A stretch of DNA of 64,000 nt from Tabrizicola sp. GTDB taxonomy: Bacteria; Pseudomonadota; Alphaproteobacteria; Rhodobacterales; Rhodobacteraceae. The notes under the pieces are model-generated. The model was not told the origin of the DNA. It made no database searches and was given only the letters and a program-made list of their open reading frames with translations. Positions 9,221 through 19,701 of this stretch are shown here, one piece after another (position 1 is the first letter of the stretch; each line of letters begins with the position of its first letter). A program made the position numbers and the translations under genes. Where the stretch lies: NCBI RefSeq assembly GCF_030373185.1, contig NZ_JAUCZH010000001.1, positions 124,001-188,000 on the forward strand, written 5' to 3'.

Positions 9221-9775
9221 CTATGGGGCCAGCCGTGCCAGAAGGGCGGCCTCCAGCCCCGCCACATCCGGTGCTACAGTGAAATGCCCGCGCAACGAGA
9301 CATCGGCAAACCCTTCGGCGATCACATGGTCGATCAGCGCGAGCAGCGGTTGCCAGTAGCCATCGACATCCAGAAGGAAGATCGGTTTGCCATGCAGCCC
9401 GATCTGCGCCCAGGTCAGCACCTCGAAAAACTCGTCAAGTGACCCGGCCCCCCCCGGCAGCACCACCACTGCGTCCGAGTTCATGAACATCACTTTCTTG
9501 CGTTCATGCATGTCCTCGGTGATCACCAGCGTTGACAGGTCGCGCTTGCCTTTTTCCCGCGCAAGCAGATGCACGGGGATCACGCCCAGTGTCTTGGCCC
9601 CGGCCTGAATCGCCGCCCGCGCCACTTCGCCCATCAGTCCTACATCGCCTGCGCCATAGACCAGCCGCCAGCCATTGCTCGCTATGGTTGCGCCAAGGCT
9701 GCGGGCGGCCTCGGCATGGGCCGTGCGCCGCCCCGAACGCGAGCCACAGAAGACGCAGATGGACGAGTTGGTCAT
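9221..9775 (-). CDS. LOG-family protein (cytokinin riboside 5'-monophosphate phosphoribohydrolase-like)
   Basis: A 184-residue LOG/TIGR00730-family protein of the lysine decarboxylase-like fold, which removes ribose 5'-phosphate from nucleotides. Seen are the N-terminal [10 protein letters not shown], the [10 protein letters not shown] loop, and the signature [15 protein letters not shown], a variant of PGGxGTxxE with Ser for Thr. An in-frame stretch upstream of ATG 9775 reads through the divergent gene and is not included. In bacteria the physiological substrate of most members is unsettled. Confidence 0.88.
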   Translation of the reverse strand: MTNSSICVFCGSRSGRRTAHAEAARSLGATIASNGWRLVYGAGDVGLMGEVARAAIQAGAKTLGVIPVHLLAREKGKRDLSTLVITEDMHERKKVMFMNSDAVVVLPGGAGSLDEFFEVLTWAQIGLHGKPIFLLDVDGYWQPLLALIDHVIAEGFADVSLRGHFTVAPDVAGLEAALLARLAP

Positions 9776-9873
9776 GTTTTGCCCCGAAAACGGTTGCTTT
9801 GCGTGCAGATATAAAGATTCCTGTCCACAAGGAAAGCCGCACGGGCGACAACCGCGCGGCAGGGGAGAAGTGG

Positions 9874-11451
9874 ATGTCTGTCTGGAAGAGCTGGAACCCG
9901 GGGACGCGGGTTGTGATCGTCGGATTTGCTGGAATTGTCGCTGCCGGGCTGGGCTATCTGGGCTGGCAGGCGACCCGGCCCGCCGATGTGCCGCCGGTAG
10001 CCGAAACTGCCGTGGTGCCTGCCACTGAAACCGTGGAGCCTGGGGCTGAAGCCGTGGCGCCACCGACTGAAGTTGATGCCGGCAAAGCACCAGCCGATGT
10101 TGCCGAAACCGCGACAACCGAGGATGCGCCAGTCGAAGAAAGCGTTTCTGAGGTCGCCGAGGCAGCGCCGGAGGCGTCTTCTCTGGAATTGCCAAAGATT
10201 GACACCTGGCGTGTGGCACCGGATGGCGAGGCGGTTGTGGCGGGGCTTGCGGTCCCCGCAGCCCGGGTGGAGGTGCTGGTGGACGGAACTGCCGTTGCGT
10301 CCGGCGATGCCAGCCCATCGGGAGAATTCGCGATCCTGTTCACGTTGGCGCCGAATGACCAGCCAAGCTTGCTGTGGCTGGCGATGACGCCGCCCGGTGG
10401 CGAGGTGATCGTCTCGCCCGAAATGGTGGCACTGGCCCCGATCAAGGGGCCGGAACTGGCGCTGGCTGAGCCCTCCGCCGGGGCCATTGCGCCAGAGGAA
10501 GCGGAACCGGCAGCCCCGCCTGCCGCGCTTCTCCTTACCGAGTCTGGCGCGGTCGTCTTGCAGGACGATGCGCCGGTCGATCCGGCGATGATGGGCAATG
10601 TGATGATCGACACAATCGCCTATTCGCCCGAAGGTGCCGTGCAGGTTGGTGGTCGTGGTGCGGCAGGGGCGTCCTTGCGGCTTTATGTCGACAACGCCGA
10701 GAAGGCGACCGCGACGGTGCCACCTGACGGGCGTTGGCTGGCAACGCTGGGCGAAACGCCCCCGGGCATCTACACCCTGCGCGCGGACCAGTTGGACGAT
10801 ACGGGCAAGGTCATCTCTCGGTTCGAGACGCCGTTCAAACGCGAAACGCTGGAGGCGCTGGCGGCGGCCTCGGGGCAAGCACTTCCCACGTCAGAACCAT
10901 CTGCCGAGGCGCAGCCAGAATCTGCGCAGGTATCCGATCCCGCAGCGCAGGTTGCGGACGCTGGGACCGAAACCGCTGGGACCGAAACCGCTGCAACCGA
11001 AGCTGAAGTTGCTGAAGCTGGGGCTGCTGGGGCCGAAGTTGCAGGCGAAGCCATCACATCCGAAACGCCGGTCGAGCCGACAGCAGAAGTCGCCGCCGAA
11101 ATCCCCGATGCAGCGGCAACCGAAACCGCAATCGCAGAAGCGCCCGCAGCTGCCGAGACCGCTGTCGTCGAGACCGCTGCCGCCACAGATGCGCCAGAAC
11201 CAATTGCGGCAGAACCCGCAGCCGGCGAATCGGCCGCTTTGGCTGAAACCTCTCCGACAGTGGCGCGTCCGGTGACGGTGACGGTCCAGCCCGGTTTCAC
11301 GCTTTGGGGGATCGCACAGGAACGCTACGGCGACGGCGTCATGTATATTCAGGTCTTCGAGGCCAATCGCGACAAGATCAGGGATCCTGACCTGATCTAT
11401 CCCGGTCAGGTCTTTTCGGTGCCAGAGGTTGGGGCGTCACCATCGCCTTGA
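9874..11451 (+). CDS. LysM-domain envelope protein with Ala/Glu/Pro-rich linker
   Basis: A 525-residue membrane-anchored protein. An N-terminal membrane segment (about 12-31) is followed by a long acidic Ala/Glu/Pro/Thr-rich stretch, a globular part near 110-330 with Ig-like strand patterns, a second low-complexity stretch (about 340-465) with repeated GTETA and EVAEA units, and a C-terminal LysM domain of about 50 residues ([19 protein letters not shown], then [10 protein letters not shown]). LysM binds peptidoglycan, so the protein probably spans from the inner membrane to the wall. GGGGAG lies seven bases before ATG. Its 3' end overlaps the convergent arsR-type gene by 46 bases. Confidence 0.85.
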   Translation: MSVWKSWNPGTRVVIVGFAGIVAAGLGYLGWQATRPADVPPVAETAVVPATETVEPGAEAVAPPTEVDAGKAPADVAETATTEDAPVEESVSEVAEAAPEASSLELPKIDTWRVAPDGEAVVAGLAVPAARVEVLVDGTAVASGDASPSGEFAILFTLAPNDQPSLLWLAMTPPGGEVIVSPEMVALAPIKGPELALAEPSAGAIAPEEAEPAAPPAALLLTESGAVVLQDDAPVDPAMMGNVMIDTIAYSPEGAVQVGGRGAAGASLRLYVDNAEKATATVPPDGRWLATLGETPPGIYTLRADQLDDTGKVISRFETPFKRETLEALAAASGQALPTSEPSAEAQPESAQVSDPAAQVADAGTETAGTETAATEAEVAEAGAAGAEVAGEAITSETPVEPTAEVAAEIPDAAATETAIAEAPAAAETAVVETAAATDAPEPIAAEPAAGESAALAETSPTVARPVTVTVQPGFTLWGIAQERYGDGVMYIQVFEANRDKIRDPDLIYPGQVFSVPEVGASPSP

Positions 11452-11786
11452 CTGCCATGCGAATGGCTTCTTCCATGGGCGCAGGCGGCCAGCACTTCGG
11501 GGTGGTCGCGGCAGCAATCGTTCAGCAGGTAGGAGATCGTCCGCCCAAGTCCGGAGGCATCAACGCTGTAGATCACGTTCCTCGCAACCTTGCGTGACCG
11601 CAAGAGACCCGCTTGCTCCAGTGCCGAAAGGTGGAACGACAGGCGCGGTGCGGCAAGGCCAAGGGCTTGCGCAATCTGACCGGCGGGCATACCTGCTTCG
11701 CCTTGGGGCATAAGCAAGCGGATCAGGTCCAGCCGCGTCTCATGCGCCAGGGCCGACAGGGCGGTGAGGACTTTACTTTGTTCCAT
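11406..11786 (-). CDS. ArsR/SmtB-family metal-type repressor
   Basis: A 126-residue winged-helix regulator. The HTH region [22 protein letters not shown] (about 35-55) is typical of ArsR proteins. The tail contains C91, C92 and C102 and a His-rich HGRSHSHG end, which could sense a thiophilic or transition metal. The classical ELCVCDL box is not present, so the inducer cannot be assigned. It is divergent from an ATM1-type exporter and a perfect palindrome lies just upstream, so autoregulation and control of the exporter are likely. Confidence 0.88.
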   Translation of the reverse strand: MEQSKVLTALSALAHETRLDLIRLLMPQGEAGMPAGQIAQALGLAAPRLSFHLSALEQAGLLRSRKVARNVIYSVDASGLGRTISYLLNDCCRDHPEVLAACAHGRSHSHGSQGDGDAPTSGTEKT

Positions 11787-11796
11787 CGTTCAACTA

Positions 11797-11812
11797 TTCA
11801 AGAAGTCTTGAA
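11797..11812. promoter_or_regulatory. Palindromic operator for the ArsR-family repressor
   Basis: TTCAAGA and TCTTGAA form a perfect 7-bp inverted repeat with a two-base centre, 11 bases upstream of the arsR-type start. This resembles ArsR/SmtB operators, which typically carry TTCAA/TTGAA half-sites. One site between two divergent genes could control both. Confidence 0.65.
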
Positions 11813-11876
11813 ATAAACCTAGCCTAATCAAAGCCGATCCGCAACGCCCGGAATGCGGTGGCTTTTCCGGGATGAC

Positions 11877-13724
11877 ATGATGCGCCGATCCACTGCTACT
11901 TCTGCCGATATCCCCGCAAATCCTGCGTCAGGGATATCCACCCTGCGTCGTGTTGCCCCCTACCTGTGGCCCGAAGGGCAACCTTGGGTAAAGCGGCGGG
12001 TGGTGCTGGCGCTTGTCTTTCTGCTTGCGGCCAAGCTGGTGTCGGTGACGACGCCGTGGATCTACAAGCTGGCGGTGGACAGGCTGTCAGGTGTCACTCC
12101 GGATGCGGGGATGATGCTTGGCCTTGGGGCGGCGGGGCTGGTGGTGGCTTACGGTCTGGCGCGACTGGGCGCGGTTGTGTTCGGCGAGTTGCGGGATGCG
12201 GTCTTTGTCCGGGTCGGCCAGCGCGCGATCCGGCGTCTGGCGATCGAGACCTTCACCCATATTCACCGGCTTTCCCTGCGCTATCACATCACGCGCAAGA
12301 CGGGCGGCCTTAGCCGGATCATCGAACGCGGGGTCAAGGGCGTCGACTTCCTGTTGCGCTTCCTGTTGTTTTCCATCGGCCCCCTTATCCTTGAACTGAC
12401 CATGGTCTCGGTCATCTTCGCGCTGGTCTTCGGCTGGGAATATGCCGCCGTCGTCATCGTCACCATCGCGCTTTATGTGGCCTTCACCTTCAAGGTCACC
12501 GAATGGCGGGTGAAGCTCCGGCGCGAGATGAACGATCAGGACACCGACGCCAACCAGAAGGCGATCGACAGTCTGTTGAATTTCGAAACCGTGAAGTATT
12601 TCAACGCCGAACTGCGCGAGGCGGACCGTTATGACGGTGCGATGCGGCAGTATGAAACGGCGGCGGTCAAGACCGGGCTTTCGCTCAGTTTCCTGAACAT
12701 CGGGCAGTCGTTCCTGATCACCTCGGGCCTTGTCATCGTCATGGTGATGAGCGCCCTGGGCGTGCAGGCAGGCACCCTGACCGTGGGCGATTTCGTGATG
12801 GTCAACGCCTACATGATCCAGATCACCATGCCCTTGAACTTCCTTGGCACCGTCTACCGCGAAATCCGGCAGGCGCTGGTCGATATGGGCGAGATGTTCG
12901 GCCTTCTGGGCCAGCCCGCCGAAGTGACCGACGCGCCGGACGCCAAACCCCTTGCCGTGGCCGGGGGCGAGATCAGCTTTGACAACGTGCGCTTCAACTA
13001 TGAGGCCGAGCGCGAGATCCTTAAAGGGATCAGCTTTCGCGTCGGGCCGGGGCAGCGGGTGGCGCTGGTCGGCACCTCCGGGTCTGGCAAATCCACCATC
13101 GGGCGGCTGTTGTTCCGGTTTTACGATGTCACCGAAGGCGCGATCCGAATTGACGGGCAGGATATCCGGGATGTGACGCAAAGCTCGTTGCATCAGGCAA
13201 TCGGGGTGGTGCCGCAGGATACCGTGCTGTTCAACGACACGGTATATTACAACATCGCCTATGGCCGCGCCGGGGCCAGCCGTGAGGAGATCGAGGCAGC
13301 GGCGCGGGCGGCAAAGATCCATGACTTTGTGGCCAGCCTGCCGCAGGGCTATGACACGGTTGTCGGTGAACGCGGCCTGAAACTTTCGGGCGGCGAAAAG
13401 CAGCGGGTGGGCATTGCCCGGACCTTGCTGAAAGATCCTCCAATTCTGGTGCTGGACGAAGCGACAAGCGCGCTGGACACCCAGACGGAACGGTCGATCC
13501 AGGAATCCTTGCGCGACATGGGGCAGGGGCGCAGCGTGATCATGATCGCGCATCGGCTGTCCACCATTGCCGATGCCGACCAGATCATCGTGCTGGAAGA
13601 AGGCCGGATTGTCGAACAGGGCCGGCATGAAGAACTTCTGGCTCGCAAGGGTCGTTATGCCGCCATGTGGGAACGCCAGTCCGCCGAAGAAGAAGAGGCT
13701 GAACCCGCCGGGGAGGCGGCCTGA
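11877..13724 (+). CDS. ATM1/HMT1-type ABC exporter (fused membrane and ATPase domains)
   Basis: A 615-residue half-transporter of the ABCB7/ATM1 class, which exports glutathione-linked sulfur or metal conjugates. Six membrane helices fill about residues 40-320, including the family patterns FNFETVKYFNAE-like (LNFETVKYFNAE seen) and FLGTVYREIRQALVDM. The ATPase domain has Walker A GTSGSGKST, signature LSGGEKQR and Walker B ILVLDEATSALD. ATG codons at 11853, 11877 and 11880 are possible; GGGA fits 11877/11880 best. Divergence from an ArsR-type gene suggests metal-induced expression. Confidence 0.88.
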   Translation: MMRRSTATSADIPANPASGISTLRRVAPYLWPEGQPWVKRRVVLALVFLLAAKLVSVTTPWIYKLAVDRLSGVTPDAGMMLGLGAAGLVVAYGLARLGAVVFGELRDAVFVRVGQRAIRRLAIETFTHIHRLSLRYHITRKTGGLSRIIERGVKGVDFLLRFLLFSIGPLILELTMVSVIFALVFGWEYAAVVIVTIALYVAFTFKVTEWRVKLRREMNDQDTDANQKAIDSLLNFETVKYFNAELREADRYDGAMRQYETAAVKTGLSLSFLNIGQSFLITSGLVIVMVMSALGVQAGTLTVGDFVMVNAYMIQITMPLNFLGTVYREIRQALVDMGEMFGLLGQPAEVTDAPDAKPLAVAGGEISFDNVRFNYEAEREILKGISFRVGPGQRVALVGTSGSGKSTIGRLLFRFYDVTEGAIRIDGQDIRDVTQSSLHQAIGVVPQDTVLFNDTVYYNIAYGRAGASREEIEAAARAAKIHDFVASLPQGYDTVVGERGLKLSGGEKQRVGIARTLLKDPPILVLDEATSALDTQTERSIQESLRDMGQGRSVIMIAHRLSTIADADQIIVLEEGRIVEQGRHEELLARKGRYAAMWERQSAEEEEAEPAGEAA

Positions 13725-13905
13725 CCCGCGCCTGCGCCAAGCCGAATGAAACGGCCCGGATAGCCAAGCTTCGCGAACCCGGTCGAAACGCGCCGGGAAC
13801 TGCGCCTGACGCGGCTCTTGGGCCGGGCAGGGCTTGGCAACCTGCGGCCTTTGCCTGTAAGACAAGGAAAACCGAAGACAGAGGCAAGGCACAGGGGCCA
13901 GAGCG

Positions 13906-14562
13906 TTGAGCAATCCCGACAGTTTCATCGAAGAAGTCACCGAAGAGGTGCGCCGGGATCGGCTTTTTGGCCTGTTTCGCAAATATGGCTGGATCGGCGG
14001 TGTCGTCGTCGTAGCACTGGTCGGTGGTGCTGCCTGGAGCGAATGGTCGAAGTCGCGCGCCGAAGCACGGGCTCAGGGCTTTGGAGACGCGATCATCGAT
14101 GCCCTCGATACCGGGACGCCGGAAGAACGCCGCGCGGCCTTGTCCGCGATCACGGCAGATGGCGAACAGACCGCGCTTTTGCAATTGATCCTTGCATCCG
14201 ACCCCGATGAAGACCGGGCGGCGACCCTGGCGGCGCTTGATAGCGTGGCCGGGGATTCGCGGCTTCCGGTCAGCTACCGCGATCTGGCGGTGCTGCGCCG
14301 CGTGCTGGTTGGCGGCGCAGAAATGCCAATCGCGGACCGGCGCGCTGCGCTTCAGCCTGTCGCGGCAGCCGGGCGTCCCTACCGGACGCTTGCCGAAGAA
14401 CAACTGGCCTACCTTCTGGTCGAGGAAGGCAAGACGGACGAAGCCATCTCCGCGATGATCAGGGTCATTCAGGATCAGGAATCATCGGGCCAGTTGCGCG
14501 CCCGGCTGGGCCAGATGGTCACGGCGCTGGGCGGCTCGCTGTCTGACAGTTCGTCGGGTTGA
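13906..14562 (+). CDS. YfgM/BamB-associated TPR-like membrane protein
   Basis: A 218-residue protein starting at TTG. It has a cytoplasmic N-terminus FIEEVTEEVRRDRLFGLFRKYG, one membrane segment (about 27-43) and a periplasmic helical-repeat region. This is the layout of YfgM, an ancillary factor of the SecYEG translocon that works with periplasmic chaperones. The gene order here (this gene, bamB, der) is the same as in E. coli yfgM-bamB-der, which supports the call. Its TGA overlaps an unused upstream frame of bamB. Confidence 0.75.
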   Translation: MSNPDSFIEEVTEEVRRDRLFGLFRKYGWIGGVVVVALVGGAAWSEWSKSRAEARAQGFGDAIIDALDTGTPEERRAALSAITADGEQTALLQLILASDPDEDRAATLAALDSVAGDSRLPVSYRDLAVLRRVLVGGAEMPIADRRAALQPVAAAGRPYRTLAEEQLAYLLVEEGKTDEAISAMIRVIQDQESSGQLRARLGQMVTALGGSLSDSSSG

Positions 14563-14603
14563 GGCGTGGATATGGCGCAAGGGAAAGGCTTCAGGTGGCA
14601 GGC

Positions 14604-15962
14604 ATGACGATCCGGCGGAATATGGGCAGGGTGGCGGCAGGTGCCGGGCTTGTGGCGCTTCTGGCTGCCTGCGGCCAGCGTGAGGTAATCCTGCAAGGGG
14701 AACGTTTTCCGGTCCGGGTGGCGCTGGAAGACAGCGTTCCGGTCGAAGGGGAACCTGCACCGGTTGCTCCGCCCAAGGCGGAGAATGTCAGCCTGCCGAT
14801 CGTATTGCCTGCCGCGACCTCCTCGGGCGACTGGACCCACCGCGCCGGAAATTCGCGCCATCTGATGCCCCATTCCGCACTGAGCGCTGCCCCGGCCCGC
14901 GTCTGGACGGCAAATATCGGGGCCGGCAGCAGCCGCAAGAACCGGATCTCTGCGGCCCCTGTGGTATCAGGCGGGCGCATCTTCACGCTGGATGCGGGCG
15001 CGACCGTGACGGCCACCTCGACCGGGGGTGGAAGCCTTTGGTCCGTCGACCTTACGGCCGCATTCGATGCGGGCGGAGGTGTGTCGGGCGGTGGTCTCGC
15101 GATTGACGGTGACCGGCTGATCGCCGCAACCGGCTACGGTGAGGTTGTGGCGATGGATGCGGCGTCAGGCGCGGTCCTGTGGCGTCAGCGCCTTGATGCC
15201 CCGGTCTCGGGCGCCCCGGCAACCGATGGCGCGGCGGTCTATGTCAGCGGCAGGGATGGGTCCGCATGGGCAATCAACTCGGCCGATGGCAAGGTGATCT
15301 GGCAGGTTGTCGGAACCCCCGGCACCACTGGCTATGTCGGGTCCGCAGCCCCAAGCATCGGTGACCGCGCGGTGATCTTCCCGACAAATGCGGGTGATCT
15401 GATGGCTGTTCTCAAGATCGGTGGCGGCACGAAGATCTGGCAGTCCTCGATTGCGGGCAAGCGTCTGGGCCGGGCCTACGCCTACGCGGCCGACGTGACC
15501 GGCGATGCCGTGATCGATGGCAAGGTGATCTATGCCGGCACCGCCGCCGGGCGCACGGTGGCCATCTCGGCCTCGTCGGGTGATCCGATATGGTCGGCGG
15601 GCGAGGGCGCGCTTGGTCCGGTGGCCGTGGCGGGCGGATCGATCTTCCTGGTGAACGATCAGGCGGAACTGGTGCGCCTTGATGCCGCCACGGGCGAGGT
15701 GATCTGGTCTGTCGAGATGCCCTATTTCACCAAGGAAAAGGTCAAGCGTCGCAAAGCGATCTTTGCCCATTACGGTCCGGTGCTTGCTGGTGGCCGGGTC
15801 ATGGTAGCCTCGTCTGACGGTCTCTTGCGCGCCTTCGACCCGACCGACGGCAGCCTGACCCATTCGACCGAGGTTCCCGGCGGTGCTGCCGCGCAGCCGG
15901 CGGTCGCGGGCGGGGTGTTGTATGTCGTGGGCGGCAACGGGCAACTTCACGCTTTCCGCTAG
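14604..15962 (+). CDS. bamB: Outer-membrane assembly lipoprotein BamB-like
   Basis: A 452-residue PQQ-like beta-propeller lipoprotein of the BAM complex, which folds outer-membrane proteins. The lipobox LAAC ends at Cys23. At least six propeller blades can be followed by repeats such as VVAMDAASGAVLWRQRL, AWAINSADGKVIWQV and LVRLDAATGEVIWSVEM. ATG 14604 is chosen because it gives a normal lipoprotein signal; an in-frame start 45 bases upstream would lengthen it unusually. Confidence 0.88.
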   Translation: MTIRRNMGRVAAGAGLVALLAACGQREVILQGERFPVRVALEDSVPVEGEPAPVAPPKAENVSLPIVLPAATSSGDWTHRAGNSRHLMPHSALSAAPARVWTANIGAGSSRKNRISAAPVVSGGRIFTLDAGATVTATSTGGGSLWSVDLTAAFDAGGGVSGGGLAIDGDRLIAATGYGEVVAMDAASGAVLWRQRLDAPVSGAPATDGAAVYVSGRDGSAWAINSADGKVIWQVVGTPGTTGYVGSAAPSIGDRAVIFPTNAGDLMAVLKIGGGTKIWQSSIAGKRLGRAYAYAADVTGDAVIDGKVIYAGTAAGRTVAISASSGDPIWSAGEGALGPVAVAGGSIFLVNDQAELVRLDAATGEVIWSVEMPYFTKEKVKRRKAIFAHYGPVLAGGRVMVASSDGLLRAFDPTDGSLTHSTEVPGGAAAQPAVAGGVLYVVGGNGQLHAFR

Positions 15963-16010
15963 GGCCTAACCCGTGTATGGCAACCGCTTCGCCATTGCCG
16001 GACCTGAACC

Positions 16011-17492
16011 ATGAGCTTTACCCTCGCCATCGTGGGCCGCCCCAATGTGGGCAAGTCGACGCTCTTCAACCGCCTTGTCGGGCGCAAGCTGGCGCTGGTC
16101 GATGACCAGCCCGGCGTGACGCGGGATTTGCGCGAAGGCGATGCCAAGCTCTTTGACATGCGCTTTACCGTCATTGACACGGCCGGGCTGGAGGAGGTCA
16201 CCGACGACAGCCTTCAGGGCCGCATGCGCCGTCTGACCGAACGCGCGGTCGAAATGGCCGATGCCTGCCTGTTCGTCATCGACGGCCGGGTCGGCGTCAC
16301 CCCCACGGATGAGGTATTCGCTGATATCCTTCGCAAGAAGAACGCCCGGGTGTTCCTTGCCGTGAACAAGGCCGAAGGCAAGGCGGGCGACGCCGGCGCG
16401 CTGGAGGCCTACAGCCTTGGCCTTGGCGAACCCATCCGCATTTCCGCCGAACATGGCGAAGGGATGGATGACCTTTACCGGGAACTGAAGCCGCTGGAAG
16501 GTGAGTTTGCCGAGCGTGAGGCCGAAAATGCGCCCGAGGTCGACCTCGATCTGTCCGAAGAAGAGGCGGAACTTGATGCCGATGAAACCGCGCATTACCC
16601 GACAGTCAAGAAACCGCTGCAAATCGCGGTGATCGGGCGACCGAATGCGGGCAAGTCCACGCTGATCAACAAGATCCTTGGCTATGATCGCCTTCTGACC
16701 GGCCCGGAAGCCGGGATCACCCGCGACGCGATTTCCGTCCGGGCCGATTGGCAAGGCACGCCGATCCGCATCTTTGACACGGCGGGCATGCGCAAGAAGG
16801 CCCGGATCACGGAAAAGCTGGAAAAGCTGTCGGTGTCGGACGGCATTCGCGCGGTGCGCTTTGCCGAGGTGGTGGTCGTGCTTCTGGACGTGGAAATCCC
16901 GTTCGAGGTGCAGGATCTGCGCATCGCCGACTTTGCCGAGACAGAGGGCCGCGCGGTCGTGGTTGCGGTCAACAAGTGGGATCTTGAGGACGAAAAGCAG
17001 GAAAAGCTGGCCGAACTGAAGGAAATGTTCGACCGGCTGCTGCCGCAGCTTCGTGGCGCGCCGCTGGTTACCGTCAGCGCCAAGACGGGCCGTGGCCTTG
17101 ACCGGTTGCACGACGCGATCAGGAAGGCGCATGACGTCTGGAACTGCCGCATCCCGACCGCAAGGCTGAACACCTGGCTTGGAGCGATGACCGAGGCGCA
17201 CCCGCCGCCAGCCCCCGGCGGCCACCGGATCAAGCTGCGCTACATCTCTCAGGTCAAGACCCGGCCCCCGGGGTTTGTCATCATGTGCTCACGTCCTGAT
17301 GAACTGCCGGAAAGCTACAAGCGCTATCTGGTCAACGGCTTGCGCGACCATTTCGACATGCCCGGCACGCCGATCCGGCTGTTCTTCCGCAGCCAGTCGA
17401 CGAAAAACCCGTTCAAGGACCAGAAGTTCCACACCCCCTCGCGCCTGCGCAAGCATATCGAGGGCAAGGGGCGGGAAAGCCTTAAGCGTTAG
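16011..17492 (+). CDS. der: Ribosome assembly GTPase Der (EngA)
   Basis: A 493-residue double GTPase needed for 50S subunit maturation. Two G domains are visible: GRPNVGKST (about 8-16) with DTAGLE, and GRPNAGKST (about 208-216) with DTAGMRKK and NKWD. The C-terminal KH-like domain contains [11 protein letters not shown] near the end. An acidic linker ([17 protein letters not shown]) separates the G domains. Third gene of the yfgM-bamB-der set. Its last 4 bases overlap the end of the convergent membrane protein gene. Confidence 0.97.
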   Translation: MSFTLAIVGRPNVGKSTLFNRLVGRKLALVDDQPGVTRDLREGDAKLFDMRFTVIDTAGLEEVTDDSLQGRMRRLTERAVEMADACLFVIDGRVGVTPTDEVFADILRKKNARVFLAVNKAEGKAGDAGALEAYSLGLGEPIRISAEHGEGMDDLYRELKPLEGEFAEREAENAPEVDLDLSEEEAELDADETAHYPTVKKPLQIAVIGRPNAGKSTLINKILGYDRLLTGPEAGITRDAISVRADWQGTPIRIFDTAGMRKKARITEKLEKLSVSDGIRAVRFAEVVVVLLDVEIPFEVQDLRIADFAETEGRAVVVAVNKWDLEDEKQEKLAELKEMFDRLLPQLRGAPLVTVSAKTGRGLDRLHDAIRKAHDVWNCRIPTARLNTWLGAMTEAHPPPAPGGHRIKLRYISQVKTRPPGFVIMCSRPDELPESYKRYLVNGLRDHFDMPGTPIRLFFRSQSTKNPFKDQKFHTPSRLRKHIEGKGRESLKR

Positions 17493-18193
17493 GCCTTGCG
17501 GTTCGCCCAGAGGGTGACAGCCATCACAGCAATGCCCGATCCGGCCAGCACCGCGACCGTCAGATTTGCGCTGGCGTTGGCCGCGATCACCCCGACCAGC
17601 GCCCAGATCACCGTCAGCCCGTAAACCGGCATCAGTGGGCGGCGCATCTGCACGGTCACGGCAATGCCAAGGACCAGTGCCAGCATCGCTGCGGCCGACC
17701 CGGTGTCGCCAAGCCAGCCATAGCCCGCGACCAGCACCCCGGTTGAAACGGCGGCGGCCGCCGAAAGCCAACCCGCGAAGATGGCTGTCGGGCCAGACAG
17801 CACCCAGCGGTCAACGGCAGGGTCGGCGCGCAGGAAGGCCAAGATCGCCCCTGCGGCCATGATCCAGATAGTCACCGTCCCCCAGATGGCACTTTGCCCG
17901 GCAATCCACAGCCAGACCGCCCCCACCCCGACCGCGACCGACAGGGGCAGGCGCACCGCATCCCATGCCGGGTTTTCCGCCCGTTTCCACAGCCCGAAGA
18001 CCGCATGCGAGATCAGCCAAAGGTAGATCACGCTCCAGATCGCGAAGGCATATCCTGCGGGCTGTATCGAGGGCCGCTCGATCCTGACCGGGAACAGGCC
18101 GGGGTCGTAACCGGTGAATGGCGGCGTAATGAACGGGGCGACGCCAAAAGCCAGCGTGACGATCAGCAGGACAAGAGCGTTTGTTTTCATCAT
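17489..18193 (-). CDS. TspO/MBR-like multi-pass membrane protein
   Basis: A 234-residue, Trp-rich membrane protein with about seven hydrophobic helices. The N-terminal half ([21 protein letters not shown] near 39-60) resembles the TspO/MBR fold start, where a similar P-x-x-F-x-I-W-x-x-Y occurs. It is longer than classical TspO (about 160), so it belongs to an extended relative at best. The function is unknown; tetrapyrrole binding would be a guess. Confidence 0.55.
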   Translation of the reverse strand: MMKTNALVLLIVTLAFGVAPFITPPFTGYDPGLFPVRIERPSIQPAGYAFAIWSVIYLWLISHAVFGLWKRAENPAWDAVRLPLSVAVGVGAVWLWIAGQSAIWGTVTIWIMAAGAILAFLRADPAVDRWVLSGPTAIFAGWLSAAAAVSTGVLVAGYGWLGDTGSAAAMLALVLGIAVTVQMRRPLMPVYGLTVIWALVGVIAANASANLTVAVLAGSGIAVMAVTLWANRKA

Positions 18194-18219
18194 GCTTCTT
18201 TTACGCGCCCCGACGCCGA

Positions 18220-19509
18220 TCAGACCAATTGCCCGTCGGGGGCTACCTGCGTCTTGCCGCCAAGATAGGGGTGCAGTACCGCAGGCAGCGTCACCGACCC
18301 ATCCGCCTGCTGGCCGTTCTCCAGCACGGCAATCAGGCAGCGACCGACGGCAAGGCCGGATCCGTTCAGCGTTGCCACGAATTCAGGCTTTCCCCCCGCA
18401 GGACGATAGCGCGCGTTCATCCGCCGGGCCTGGAACTGGCCGCAGGTGGAAACGCTGGAAATCTCGCGATAGGTGTTCTGGCCCGGCAGCCAGACCTCCA
18501 GATCATGGGTCTTCTGCGCGCCGAATCCCATGTCTCCGGTGCAAAGGACGATGGTCCGGTAGGGCAGGCCCAGCCGCTCCAGCACGGCCTGGGCGCATTT
18601 CGTCATCCGCTCATGTTCGGCCAGCGCGGTTTCCGGGGTGCAGATCGTGACCATCTCCACCTTCTCGAACTGGTGCTGGCGGAGCATGCCGGTGGTGTCC
18701 TTGCCCGCCGACCCCGCTTCGGACCTGAAGCAATGGGTATGCGCGGTCAGGCGGATCGGCAGCGCGGCCTCGTCCAGAATGTCGCCCGCGACCGAGTTGG
18801 TCAGCGTGACCTCGGAGGTAGGGATCAGCCACCAGCCGTTGGTCGTCTGGTAGCTGTCCTCGGCAAATTTCGGCAGTTGGTTGGTGCCGAACATCGCCTC
18901 TTCCTTGACCAGAACCGGGGTCCAGGTCTCGGCCAGCCCGTGTTCGGTGGTGTGCAGATCCAGCATGAACTGCGCCAGCGCCCGGTGGACGCGGGCCATG
19001 GCACCGCGCAAAACGACAAAGCGGCTGCCCGACAGTTTCGCTGCCGTCTGGAAATCAAGCCCACCCTTGGCGGCTGGAATGTCGAAATGTTCCAAAGGTT
19101 TGAAGTCCAGCGCGCGGGGGTTGCCCCAGCGGCGGATTTCGACGTTCTCGGTCTCGTCCTTGCCGACAGGCACTTCGTCAAGCGGCAGGTTCGCGATCCG
19201 CGACAGCGCATCACGCAGGCGGGCATCCTCGGCCCCGGCCTCCTCCGTCAGCCGCGCGCCTTCGGCCTTCTTTTCGGCCACCAGCGCCCGCAGGCGTTCA
19301 AACTCGGCACCGTCGCCGCGCGCCTTTGCCGCGCCCACCTCTTTCGAGGCCGCGTTCTGTGCGGCCGCTGCGGTTTCGGCGGCAAGGATCTTTGCCCTCC
19401 GCGCCTCATCAATGGCCAGAAGTTCCGCCGACAGCGGCGCCAGCCCGCGACGGGAAAGGGCCGCGTCAAAAGCGGCGGGGTTTTCGCGGATGAAGCGGAT
19501 GTCGTGCAT
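18220..19509 (-). CDS. serS: Seryl-tRNA synthetase
   Basis: A 429-residue class II synthetase that charges tRNA-Ser. The N-terminal coiled-coil arm spans about 30-100 (rich in Ala, Glu and Arg). The catalytic core shows motif 2 ([20 protein letters not shown]) and motif 3 ([16 protein letters not shown] near the C-terminus). ATG 19509 gives the family start [10 protein letters not shown]. It is divergent from yajC. Confidence 0.97.
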   Translation of the reverse strand: MHDIRFIRENPAAFDAALSRRGLAPLSAELLAIDEARRAKILAAETAAAAQNAASKEVGAAKARGDGAEFERLRALVAEKKAEGARLTEEAGAEDARLRDALSRIANLPLDEVPVGKDETENVEIRRWGNPRALDFKPLEHFDIPAAKGGLDFQTAAKLSGSRFVVLRGAMARVHRALAQFMLDLHTTEHGLAETWTPVLVKEEAMFGTNQLPKFAEDSYQTTNGWWLIPTSEVTLTNSVAGDILDEAALPIRLTAHTHCFRSEAGSAGKDTTGMLRQHQFEKVEMVTICTPETALAEHERMTKCAQAVLERLGLPYRTIVLCTGDMGFGAQKTHDLEVWLPGQNTYREISSVSTCGQFQARRMNARYRPAGGKPEFVATLNGSGLAVGRCLIAVLENGQQADGSVTLPAVLHPYLGGKTQVAPDGQLV

Positions 19510-19701
19510 GGCGGGTCTCACTCTGAGGTGTCGGATCGCTCTATGCCCGATATCGCGGCAGGGGGAAAGGTGCAGCCAAGGCGGGAAAGTCGCGCGCCCT
19601 CTGGCAATGCGCCGCGAAAGGCCTTACATCAGCCGACAATCGCCGGGCCTGACCCCGCGAATGTCAACGATCAGCCGGAAAAGTCCGGCCCGCAGGAAAG
19701 G

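Noticed and set aside
10960-11200. Possible CRISPR-like or tandem DNA array inside the LysM gene
   Set aside because: The repeats are short, degenerate and in frame; they encode low-complexity protein, not spacers.
12087-13982. Minus-strand open frame of 631 codons opposite the ATM1-type exporter
   Set aside because: An antisense shadow in high-G+C DNA; no domain pattern and no ribosome site.
18181-19701. Upstream extension of the yajC frame
   Set aside because: It runs antisense through serS; only the last 111 codons match YajC and have a ribosome site.
19510-19701. Possible T-box or leader upstream of serS
   Set aside because: No specifier loop or T-box sequence is visible, and T-boxes are not expected for serS in this group.
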